DNA of 8,164 bases, taken from Clostridia bacterium. GTDB taxonomy: Bacteria > Bacillota > Clostridia > Oscillospirales > CAG-382. The translations under genes were made by a program, and so were the position numbers. The stretch is from assembly GCA_017646185.1 (NCBI GenBank), contig JAGCNA010000007.1:1-8164 (forward strand), given 5' to 3'. Below the pieces are notes generated by a model. That model searched no databases. It saw only the letters and a list, made by a program, of their open reading frames with translations, and was not told the DNA's origin. Below, one piece after another: positions 1-5,755 of this stretch (position 1 is the stretch's first letter; every line of letters begins with the position of its first letter).

Positions 1-294
1 CATATAGTTGCTCACCGATGTTATTTCGTCACCGATAACCAGAGTCTTTACGCTTTCACGGGTATAGTACCATGGAATGAGAGTTTCCAAAGGATAATAA
101 GCTACGTATTTTCCAAGGCTGGGAAAAGCGCCCGAACCGCCTATCACCAATTCACCGGTATCGTAATTAAGCGACCAGGTAAGATTCTCCCAGGTTCTGT
201 ATATAGTATTGTCCTCTGCCAAAGCTGAAAGCGGAGCGGTGCAGGGAATCACCAATGCCATTACGATAAGACATATAATTATTTTTTTCATCAT
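1..294 (-). CDS. Secreted BspA-like leucine-rich-repeat protein, N-terminal part (partial)
   Basis: The gene reads leftwards from ATG at 294 and is open to the window edge, so 98 residues are visible and the C-terminus is missing. Residues 1-26 form a Sec signal peptide: MMKK, a hydrophobic run (IIICLIVMALVIP), then a likely signal-peptidase cut after LSALA. The mature start has the pattern of BspA/LRR_5 surface proteins: a W-x-L-x-x-D-T-G-E-L-V-I-G-G-S-G-A-F strand (residues 40-57), a PW pair at 74-75, and V-K-T-L-V-I-G-D-E-I-T-S-V (82-94), matching the 'ikkvvIgdgvtsIg' repeat unit. Family members are extracellular, often adhesive or cell-wall-attached, built from many such repeats; the role here is unknown. 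The start is supported by GGAG at 301-304, six bases from the first ATG; a second ATG follows directly (291). Its own promoter lies at 329-356. The family call rests on motif recall only. Confidence 0.8.
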   Translation of the reverse strand, partial: MMKKIIICLIVMALVIPCTAPLSALAEDNTIYRTWENLTWSLNYDTGELVIGGSGAFPSLGKYVAYYPLETLIPWYYTRESVKTLVIGDEITSVSNYM

Positions 295-328
295 CAGTTA
301 CTCCGAATTTCGTTTATATACGCATTCG

Positions 329-356
329 ATTATACCATTTGACCGAAAAAAGTCAA
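329..356 (-). promoter_or_regulatory. Sigma-70/A promoter of the BspA-like gene
   Basis: Read on the minus strand, TTGACT (356-351) and a perfect TATAAT (334-329) are separated by 16 bases. Transcription would begin near 322, giving a leader of about 28 nt that contains the GGAG ribosome binding site. This makes the BspA-like gene independent of the small lipoprotein gene upstream, which ends at its own terminator. Confidence 0.8.
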
Positions 357-378
357 TACATCGATTTTTATATACACG

Positions 379-404
379 AAAAATACCGCCGTGCGGCGGT
401 ATTT
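379..404 (-). terminator. Rho-independent terminator of the small lipoprotein gene
   Basis: The arms AAATACCGCC (381-390) and GGCGGTATTT (395-404) pair perfectly over 10 bp around a 4-base loop. On the minus strand the stem runs into TTTTT (383-379), the usual U-tract. On the plus strand a weaker T-rich stretch (GATCTTTTTATTT) follows, so it may act in both directions. It separates the lipoprotein gene from the promoter of the BspA-like gene. Confidence 0.85.
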
Positions 405-476
405 GATCTTTTTATTTAAGTTCGGCGGCGTGGATAACGCTGCCGTAGGAGCAGGCAACCAAAAGGTAATCCAGAG

Positions 477-644
477 TTATATGCTTTCCTCGTCGGGCAG
501 GGAAGTGTCCGTGTTGTGGGAAACCTCGTTTTCGCTTTCTGCCAAGGAAGCGTTGCCGCCCTCATCTGTGCATCCCGCAAAGACTGCGGCAGCCAAAAGT
601 AAGGCGAGCATAAAAGCTGTAAGCGTTTTATGTGTTATTTTCAT
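477..644 (-). CDS. Very small lipoprotein, possibly frameshifted (55 aa as read)
   Basis: The ATG at 644 is chosen because AAGGAG (core 653-657) lies 8 bases upstream; an in-frame ATG at 686 has no such site and would add residues before the signal peptide. The product starts MKITHKTLTAFML, continues with an alanine/leucine-rich hydrophobic stretch and has a lipobox FAGC with the acylated cysteine at residue 25. This predicts a membrane-anchored surface lipoprotein. The rest is short, acidic and polar (E, D, S, N) with no recognisable domain. The frame stops at 477-479, but in the +2 frame the sequence continues with protein-like composition (LDYLLVACSYGSVIHAAELK) to a TAA at 412-414, 8 bases before the terminator. 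Removing one AT from the ATAT at 479-482 would join the two into a 76-residue protein. It may therefore be a pseudogene, a sequencing slip, or a genuine 55-residue protein. No function can be proposed. Confidence 0.6.
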   Translation of the reverse strand: MKITHKTLTAFMLALLLAAAVFAGCTDEGGNASLAESENEVSHNTDTSLPDEESI

Positions 645-668
645 ACCCCATACTCCTTTTAAGTTGGA

Positions 669-697
669 TTTATGATACTTTACCATACAAATGTTAA
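669..697 (-). promoter_or_regulatory. Possible promoter of the small lipoprotein gene
   Basis: On the minus strand TTAACA (697-692) and CATAAA (674-669) stand 17 bases apart. Both boxes deviate from consensus, the -10 more so. The predicted start near 662 leaves a short leader with the ribosome binding site at 653-657. Location and spacing are plausible but other AT-rich hexamers in 660-720 could serve instead. Confidence 0.3.
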
Positions 698-729
698 GAA
701 GTTGTAAAATACAGGGGAGTTTTTTTGAC

Positions 730-757
730 TTGACAAAGAAAATGTTTCCATTATAAT
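730..757 (+). promoter_or_regulatory. Sigma-70/A promoter of the DUF4855-like gene
   Basis: Perfect TTGACA (730-735) and TATAAT (752-757) hexamers are separated by 16 bases; an overlapping TTGACT occurs at 725-730. The transcript would start near 764 and reach the ATG at 793 after about 29 nt, passing a GGAAAGGAAG ribosome binding site at 774-783. The spacer holds a small inverted repeat (GAAA-ATG-TTTC, 738-748) that could be an operator. Confidence 0.85.
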
Positions 758-792
758 ATATACCAAAGCTTACGGAAAGGAAGAATACATAT

Positions 793-1830
793 ATGAAAAA
801 AGGCGTACTGCTTTACACCTGCTACAACGGATACGGAAACACAAAGTACCACACTCCCACCGACGAGGAGCTTGTGCGTATCGTAAACGTAACGGACGAA
901 ATTTTGTTTATTCCCATAGTTACCTACAACCGCTTTACTGATAAGGACGGCAAGGATTACACCGTGCTTTCTCACGATATAATAGATAATATGACCGTAG
1001 ATATGGTAGGGGAGCCTTCCCGCTTTGAAACCATAAAGCAGGAATACCACGCCACCGCAAACCACCGTCTGCCTGCGGATTACCACGTTAAGGACTACGT
1101 AAACGATGCGGTTTCCCTTGCAAAGCGTATCACCGCCATTAAACCCGATGCAAAGCTGTGGTTTTCGGTTCCTTCCGCAGAAAACTTCCACGCCCTTACC
1201 CATCTTTTTGCACCTGCGTGGGCAGATACCGTGGATATGATCAAAAACGCCCTGCCCGAGGAATTGTGGCAAAATAACGTTATCGGCATATATTATGCAG
1301 GAGAGGATATCGTTACCGCAGGCTACACCCGCTTTGATAACGATAAGCCGGAGGACGATTTTAACAATCCTATCGTGTACTCTATGCGTGTCGTGGCAGA
1401 AAAGGTTCACGGCTACGGAAAGAAAATGCTTTGGATCCCTTATTATCACGAAGCATCCTCCTCTTCCAAAAACATGGGACACGTGCTCAACCTTACGGAT
1501 ATTTTCGATGTTGCCATAATCCAGCCTTCCCATTTCTTTAATACCGCACGTAAGGATGAAATGTTGATAGTGCCCGAATGCGTGGAAAAACAGGCGGTAG
1601 TGGATATTGAACATAATATAATAGGAAACAAAAAAACCTCCCGCACAGAAATAGGCTTTGAAATGGAAATAGACAGCCAGTTCTATGAAAAGGAAGGATA
1701 CCCCGAAAGATATTATAACTACGAAAAAGCCTTTGGCAAGTTTGTGGGCAAAAATCCCACCGCATTTTATGCGGGCACACCCCAGACCTTGCTCAGATCG
1801 TTGGATATAATAGAGAAATTTTATAAATAA
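793..1830 (+). CDS. DUF4855-family protein (putative TIM-barrel, glycoside-hydrolase-like)
   Basis: The 345-residue product has no signal peptide or membrane segment, so it is probably cytoplasmic. Features I recognise as typical of DUF4855 proteins are the motif IGIYYAGEDI (164-173), KMLWIPYYHE (211-220), DVAIIQPSHFF (239-249) and IGFEMEID (287-294): strand-end motifs of a barrel in which acidic residues E171, D172, E291 and D294 could lie in the pocket. The family has no established biochemical activity that I know of; resemblance to glycoside hydrolase barrels is a structural expectation, not proof. The length fits a single-domain member. The start is set by GGAAAGGAAG at 774-783, nine bases before the ATG. 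The gene has its own consensus promoter and a strong terminator, so it is monocistronic and separate from the transporter operon downstream, although both may serve nutrient use. Family assignment is from memory of motifs and moderately sure. Confidence 0.75.
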   Translation: MKKGVLLYTCYNGYGNTKYHTPTDEELVRIVNVTDEILFIPIVTYNRFTDKDGKDYTVLSHDIIDNMTVDMVGEPSRFETIKQEYHATANHRLPADYHVKDYVNDAVSLAKRITAIKPDAKLWFSVPSAENFHALTHLFAPAWADTVDMIKNALPEELWQNNVIGIYYAGEDIVTAGYTRFDNDKPEDDFNNPIVYSMRVVAEKVHGYGKKMLWIPYYHEASSSSKNMGHVLNLTDIFDVAIIQPSHFFNTARKDEMLIVPECVEKQAVVDIEHNIIGNKKTSRTEIGFEMEIDSQFYEKEGYPERYYNYEKAFGKFVGKNPTAFYAGTPQTLLRSLDIIEKFYK

Positions 1831-1835
1831 AGATG

Positions 1836-1872
1836 TTAAAACACCGCATTATCTCTCAATGCGGTGTTTTAA
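1836..1872 (+). terminator. Rho-independent terminator after the DUF4855-like gene
   Basis: A perfect 15-bp inverted repeat, TTAAAACACCGCATT (1836-1850) and AATGCGGTGTTTTAA (1858-1872), encloses a 7-base loop. The GC-rich core CACCGC/GCGGTG followed by TTTT is the classic intrinsic terminator form. The matching AAAA on the left arm allows function on the other strand too. It begins five bases after the stop codon. Confidence 0.9.
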
Positions 1873-1929
1873 AGTTGAAAAATATACAGCTTTTGCATAA
1901 AAAAGGGTGTATAAAGCCCAAAAACCGTG

Positions 1930-1955
1930 TTTTTATAACAAATATGTTGTAAAAA
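1930..1955. repeat. AT-rich inverted repeat upstream of the operon promoter
   Basis: TTTTTATAACA (1930-1940) faces TGTTGTAAAAA (1945-1955) across AATA; all 11 positions pair if one G-T wobble is allowed (ten of eleven match as DNA). It ends 22 bases before the -35 box, a usual place for an activator or repressor site, but AT-rich DNA yields such repeats by chance. Confidence 0.35.
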
Positions 1956-1977
1956 ATAATAAATTCTCACAAATGAA

Positions 1978-2006
1978 TTGACAAAACAAATTGAATGTGG
2001 TATTAT
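1978..2006 (+). promoter_or_regulatory. Sigma-70/A promoter of the ABC importer operon
   Basis: TTGACA (1978-1983) and TATTAT (2001-2006) are 17 bases apart, one mismatch from the ideal. The predicted start near 2013 gives a leader of about 130 nt before the binding-protein ATG at 2145. It lies after the terminator of the preceding gene, which marks the start of a new transcription unit. Confidence 0.85.
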
Positions 2007-2079
2007 TGATATGCTTATTGGTTCATGTTTTAAAATATTTTCGCAGTAACCAGAGAGCATTTTAACATTTTGGCATGTC

Positions 2080-2095
2080 CCGCCTGCAAAGGCGG
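2080..2095 (+). other. Small GC hairpin in the operon leader
   Basis: CCGCC (2080-2084) and GGCGG (2091-2095) form a 5-bp stem with loop TGCAAA, the only GC-rich spot in an AT-rich leader. No T-tract follows (TGTAAATAAATTTAC does), so it is not a standard terminator. It could stabilise the transcript or be part of a larger leader fold. Confidence 0.35.
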
Positions 2096-2144
2096 CGTGT
2101 AAATAAATTTACCAAATATATTTTTTGAAAGGAAATGGCAAACT

Positions 2145-4616
2145 ATGAACATCAAAAATGTTATCAGAAGTGTATCCGCTATACTTCTGGCTGCTATGAT
2201 GCTTGTATCTATCGTTGCTTGTCAGGATCCCGAACAGCCCGGCAATACTTCCGGTACTCCCGAAGAAGATAAGACCTATACGTACAATACGTATACCACT
2301 CTTTCTCCCTCTAACTGGAACGAGCTTACTTATCAGGATAACAACGATACTCAGATTATGAGCTATATCGGCAGCTCTTTCTTCTCTTATGACTTCAAAT
2401 TCGATGCAGAGGGCAACATCGTTCCCGGCGAATTCGTTATGAAGTACGACGCAGCTACCAAGCTCGAGGACGTTTCCGCTGACTACGTTGGCGAAAAATG
2501 GGGCGTTCCCGAAGGAGCTAAGGGCTATGCTTACAAGATCACTCTTCGTGAAGACCTTAAGTGGGACGACGGCACTGCTATCAAGGCAGAAGACTTCGTT
2601 TACACCATGAAGGAACAGCTCGCTCCCGAGTTCCAGAACTACCGTGCAGACTCTTTCTACGTTGGCGCTACCATTATCGTTAACGCAGAAAACTATGCTA
2701 AGCAGGGTCAGACCGTTGACGGCGTTGATAACAGCGCTTCCGGCAAGTACACTGTTGCTGACCTCGTTAAGGGTGAAGACGGCGTTTACACTCAGCCTGA
2801 TGGCGGCGCTATCTACTTCGCACTTACCGAAGCACTTGACTGGTGCGGCGGCAAGACCGTAACTCAGTATTCCTCTTATATGGATGCTGAAGCATTTGCA
2901 GCTCTTCAGGGCCTTGCAGACGCTGAAACCGGTCGTGTAGCAGTTACCGATGAAACCATCGCTCTCGTTACCAAGCTCATCGATACCGATGACTGGGGTC
3001 ACGAAGGTCCCGAAAATGTACCTTACTACATGGTATATGAATTTACCTATCCCGAAACCAAGTTTGAAGACGTTGGTATCTTCGTAGGTGAAACCGAATA
3101 CGAGATCGTTCTCGTTCTCGCAAAGGCTCTTCCCCTTCTTAAGGAAGACGGCTCTCTCTCCTATCAGTCCGCTTACAACATGGCTTCTCTTCCCCTTGTT
3201 CACAAGGCTAAGTACGAAGCAGCTAAGCAGGAACCCGCAGAAGGCTCCGATCTTTGGACTTCTGTTTACAACTCCAGCGTAGAGACCACCGCAAGCTGGG
3301 GTCCCTACAAGCTTGAAAGCTTCCAGTCCGGTAAGCAGTACGTTCTCGTTAGAAACGAAAACTGGTACGGCTACAATGTAGAAGAAAATGCAGGTCTTTA
3401 CCAGACTGATAGAATCGTTTGCGATACTATCGGCGAATGGAATGCTGCATGGCTCAAGTTCCTCGCAGGCGAAATCGATGGTATCGGCATTGACGTTTCC
3501 ATCGCTAACGACTACAAGGGATCTGACCGCGCTTACTACACTCCCGATGATTTCGTAGCTTCTCTCCAGCTTCAGTCCAGCGTAGACCAGCTCAAGGCTC
3601 GCGAATCCGAAGGCGTTAACAAGTCCATCCTCGGTTACACCGATTTCAGAAAAGCTCTGTCTCTCGCTATCGACAGACATGACTTTGCAGTTCAGACCAC
3701 CACTTCTTCTCTCGAAGGCTTCGGTCTGTTCAACTCCATGCACTACTACGACGTTGAAAACGGCGGCGCATACAGAAACTCTGATGACGCTAAGAAGGTT
3801 CTTTGCGACATCTACAACGTAGACTACACCAAGTACGATAGCCTTGACGCAGCAGTTGACGCTATCACCGGTTACGATATCGAAGCAGCAAGAGCTCTTG
3901 TTACCAAGGCATACAATGAAGCTCTCGCAGCAGGCGATATCAAGGAAGGCGACAAGGTAGTTCTCACTATGGGTACCGGCTCCATCACCGAAGTTGTTAC
4001 CAAGAGATTTGATTACCTCACCAACGCTTGGACCGAGCTCGTTAAGGGCACTCCCCTTGAAGGCAAGTTCGAAACCGAAGTTAAGGACTTTGCAGACGCT
4101 TGGGCAACCGACTTCCGTGCAGGTAAGTACGACGTATGTATGGGCGGTTGGACCGGAGCAGCTTGGGATCCCGGCTACTTCCTCCTCGCTTACCTCAGCC
4201 CCGCTTACATGTACTCTTCTGCTTGGGATACTTCTTCCGTTCAGATGACCTTCACCATGAAGGGCGTTGGCGAAAACGGTGCAGATATCGAAGAGACCAT
4301 GTCTCTCATCGATTGGTACAACTGCCTTAACGGCGCAGCAGGAGCTAAGTATGACTGGAGCGCAAACGCTCTTGAACAGTCTCAGAGACTCCAGCTTATC
4401 GCTGCACTTGAAAAAGAAGTTCTTAAGGTTTACTACACTGTACCCCTTTACAACAACTTCTCCGCTTCTCTCATCTCCTACAAGGTTGACTACGTAACTT
4501 ACGAGTACAACACCTTTATGAGCTACGGCGGAATCAAGTACATGACCTTTAACTATGACGACGCAGCATGGGCAGCAGAAGTTGCAGCTCAGAACGGCGA
4601 ACTCAACTACAAATAA
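2145..4616 (+). CDS. ABC transporter substrate-binding lipoprotein, family 5 (OppA/DppA-like), oversized
   Basis: The 823-residue product is an extracellular lipoprotein that captures the substrate for the importer encoded downstream. A signal peptide with lipobox IVAC puts the lipid-modified cysteine at residue 26, followed by a flexible P/G/T/E-rich linker (to about 43). Family-5 binding-protein hallmarks are visible: YKITLREDLKWDDGTAIKAED (starting at 130), SWGPYKLESF then VRNENWYG (384-409), FLAGEID (439-445), FRKALSLAIDR (501-511) and MGGWTGAAWDPGYFL (666-680). OppA-like proteins are usually about 500-600 residues; the excess lies mostly at roughly 162-325, between the DDGT/AEDF block and the second domain, with further extra length near 545-600 and 700-740. 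The start is backed by AAAGGAA at 2128-2134. Leucine, valine and lysine codons are dominated by CTT/CTC, GTT and AAG, as in highly expressed genes. Substrate (peptide, nickel, sugar oligomer or other) is not predictable from this sequence. Confidence 0.93.
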   Translation: MNIKNVIRSVSAILLAAMMLVSIVACQDPEQPGNTSGTPEEDKTYTYNTYTTLSPSNWNELTYQDNNDTQIMSYIGSSFFSYDFKFDAEGNIVPGEFVMKYDAATKLEDVSADYVGEKWGVPEGAKGYAYKITLREDLKWDDGTAIKAEDFVYTMKEQLAPEFQNYRADSFYVGATIIVNAENYAKQGQTVDGVDNSASGKYTVADLVKGEDGVYTQPDGGAIYFALTEALDWCGGKTVTQYSSYMDAEAFAALQGLADAETGRVAVTDETIALVTKLIDTDDWGHEGPENVPYYMVYEFTYPETKFEDVGIFVGETEYEIVLVLAKALPLLKEDGSLSYQSAYNMASLPLVHKAKYEAAKQEPAEGSDLWTSVYNSSVETTASWGPYKLESFQSGKQYVLVRNENWYGYNVEENAGLYQTDRIVCDTIGEWNAAWLKFLAGEIDGIGIDVSIANDYKGSDRAYYTPDDFVASLQLQSSVDQLKARESEGVNKSILGYTDFRKALSLAIDRHDFAVQTTTSSLEGFGLFNSMHYYDVENGGAYRNSDDAKKVLCDIYNVDYTKYDSLDAAVDAITGYDIEAARALVTKAYNEALAAGDIKEGDKVVLTMGTGSITEVVTKRFDYLTNAWTELVKGTPLEGKFETEVKDFADAWATDFRAGKYDVCMGGWTGAAWDPGYFLLAYLSPAYMYSSAWDTSSVQMTFTMKGVGENGADIEETMSLIDWYNCLNGAAGAKYDWSANALEQSQRLQLIAALEKEVLKVYYTVPLYNNFSASLISYKVDYVTYEYNTFMSYGGIKYMTFNYDDAAWAAEVAAQNGELNYK

Positions 4617-4625
4617 TTTATCGTC

Positions 4626-4680
4626 TTAAATGACAATTAGGTTGAGGGATAGTGCAAACTATCCCTCAACTGTCAGTTAA
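4626..4680 (+). other. Long intercistronic hairpin between the binding-protein and permease genes
   Basis: GTTGAGGGATAGT (4641-4653) and ACTATCCCTCAAC (4658-4670) form a perfect 13-bp stem with a GCAA loop (GNRA type). The pairing extends outward past an ATTAG bulge through TGACA/TGTCA (4631-4635 with 4671-4675) and TTAA/TTAA (4626-4629 with 4677-4680). No T-tract follows, so it is unlikely to be an efficient intrinsic terminator. In such operons, hairpins at this place often protect the upstream binding-protein message from 3' decay, giving more binding protein than permease; that role here is inferred. Confidence 0.75.
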
Positions 4681-4705
4681 TAAATGAAAAAAGGAGATTG
4701 CAAAA

Positions 4706-5752
4706 ATGTATATGTTTAAGTATATTTGTAAAAGACTTGGCCTTGTGCTCATGACTTTTACTATAATTTTTGTAATGTGCTTTGTTTTAATCAAACTTAA
4801 GCCTATTGACATGAATACTGTAGGTATCGGTCAGGACGCTGATAAGCTCAGAAGATTGCTTGAAGCAAGAGGTTATCTTAAGCCCATTCCCGAACAGTTA
4901 TTCTTATACTTAAAGCGTATCGTTCTCGATCTCGACTTTGGTGTGGGTGTATATATCCCTCAGTATTCCGGACAGCCCGTTTGGGGCGTTTTTATTGAAA
5001 AGCTTCCCCCCACGATCCTGATCAACGTTTATTCTTCTCTCCTTGCGGTTCCCGTAGGAATCGTTTTGGGTATTTTTGCTGCGCTCAAAAAGAATAAGTG
5101 GCAGGACCATTTCATAAGCACAGCGGTAATGGTTGTAATTTCGGTGCCTTCCTTCGTGTATGCATCGCTTCTTCTCTTTATCCTTTGCTTTAAGTTACCC
5201 GTAGATTTACAATTACCTAAGTCAATGCTCTCTTTGCCGGACATTGTTTCATTGTTCCCGGAAAAGGGTTTACAATATATTCCCTTGACGTTTAACTGGG
5301 ACCTTTATTTTAATTGGCCCATGATCAAATCTATGCTTCCCGCAGTATTTGCAATGTCCTTCGGTTCAATTGCAGGCTACGCGCGTTTTACCCGTGCTGA
5401 GCTTACCGAAGTACTTACCAGCGAATTTATGCTGCTTGCAAGAACCAAAGGTCTTACAAAATCTCAGGCAACCGTGCGCCACGCTCTGCGTAACTCCATG
5501 GTGCCTATCTTCCCGTCTATAGTCGGCGAATTCATAAGCGTTCTTTCCGGTTCTCTTATTATCGAACGAATTTTCTCTATTCCCGGTGTTGGCGCTCTGT
5601 ATCTTTCTGCTATTAACGCCACTCCCGTACCCGACTATGACTTCTTTATGATGTTATCTGCGTTCTATACGCTTATCGGTCTCGTTGCAGGTCTGGTTAT
5701 CGACCTTTCCTACGGCGTTATCGACCCGAGAATAAGAATGGGGGCGAGATAA
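4706..5752 (+). CDS. oppB: ABC transporter permease, OppB/DppB type
   Basis: The 348-residue integral membrane protein is one half of the translocation pore of the importer. It has an N-terminal membrane helix (about 11-30), an extracellular segment with the family's DFGVGV-type sequence (77-82), and further helices near 104-126, 137-162, 208-227, 269-287 and 314-334. The cytoplasmic EAA loop that docks on the ATPase is clear: EFMLLARTKGLTKSQ (240-254) followed by HALRNSMVPI (259-268), and the C-terminus YGVIDPRIRMG is typical. Length is near normal for the family, unlike its neighbours. The first ATG is used because GGAG (4693-4696) lies 9 bases upstream; the ATG two codons on is too far. 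It follows the hairpin after the binding-protein gene and ends exactly where the next gene begins. The symbol reflects family and gene order, not proven peptide transport. Confidence 0.93.
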   Translation: MYMFKYICKRLGLVLMTFTIIFVMCFVLIKLKPIDMNTVGIGQDADKLRRLLEARGYLKPIPEQLFLYLKRIVLDLDFGVGVYIPQYSGQPVWGVFIEKLPPTILINVYSSLLAVPVGIVLGIFAALKKNKWQDHFISTAVMVVISVPSFVYASLLLFILCFKLPVDLQLPKSMLSLPDIVSLFPEKGLQYIPLTFNWDLYFNWPMIKSMLPAVFAMSFGSIAGYARFTRAELTEVLTSEFMLLARTKGLTKSQATVRHALRNSMVPIFPSIVGEFISVLSGSLIIERIFSIPGVGALYLSAINATPVPDYDFFMMLSAFYTLIGLVAGLVIDLSYGVIDPRIRMGAR

Positions 5753-5755
5753 ATG
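5740..5755 (+). promoter_or_regulatory. Ribosome binding site inside the permease B gene, with abutting stop and start
   Basis: GGGGG (5740-5744) lies within the last codons of the permease B gene, 8 bases before the ATG of permease C at 5753. The B stop TAA (5750-5752) is directly followed by that ATG, with no bases between. This layout suits translational coupling, giving equal amounts of the two pore subunits. Confidence 0.7.

Larger units (their letters stand above)
1873..2144 (+). other. Intergenic region upstream of the transporter operon
   Basis: These 272 bases carry no convincing gene. They are very AT-rich to about 2060 and hold, in order, an imperfect inverted repeat (1930-1955), the operon promoter (1978-2006), a leader of about 130 nt with a small GC hairpin (2080-2095), and the ribosome binding site of the binding-protein gene (AAAGGAA, 2128-2134, ten bases before the ATG). 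I recognise no known riboswitch or T-box signature in the leader. Confidence 0.7.

Noticed and set aside
391..675. A 94-codon plus-strand open frame across the small lipoprotein gene
   Set aside because: It begins inside the terminator hairpin and runs antisense to a gene with a good ribosome binding site and lipobox; its translation has no recognisable features.
751..1614. A 287-codon minus-strand open frame opposite the DUF4855-like gene
   Set aside because: It has the same codon-aligned antisense relationship and the same cause (avoidance of TTA, CTA and TCA); no domain or independent start signal is visible.
1905..1919. GGG...CCC repeat followed by A/T runs as a second terminator
   Set aside because: Only three GC pairs would form, with an 9-base loop; too weak next to the clear terminator at 1836-1872.
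1869..2060. A 63-codon minus-strand open frame upstream of the importer operon
   Set aside because: It lies in AT-rich promoter DNA, overlaps the operon promoter, and its Ile/Tyr/Phe-rich translation looks like translated AT-rich noise.
2109..3743. A 544-codon open frame on the minus strand opposite the binding-protein gene
   Set aside because: It is aligned codon-for-codon with the sense gene, so it stays open simply because the sense gene uses no TTA, CTA or TCA codons in this stretch. Its translation lacks recognisable domains, while the sense frame has clear family motifs.
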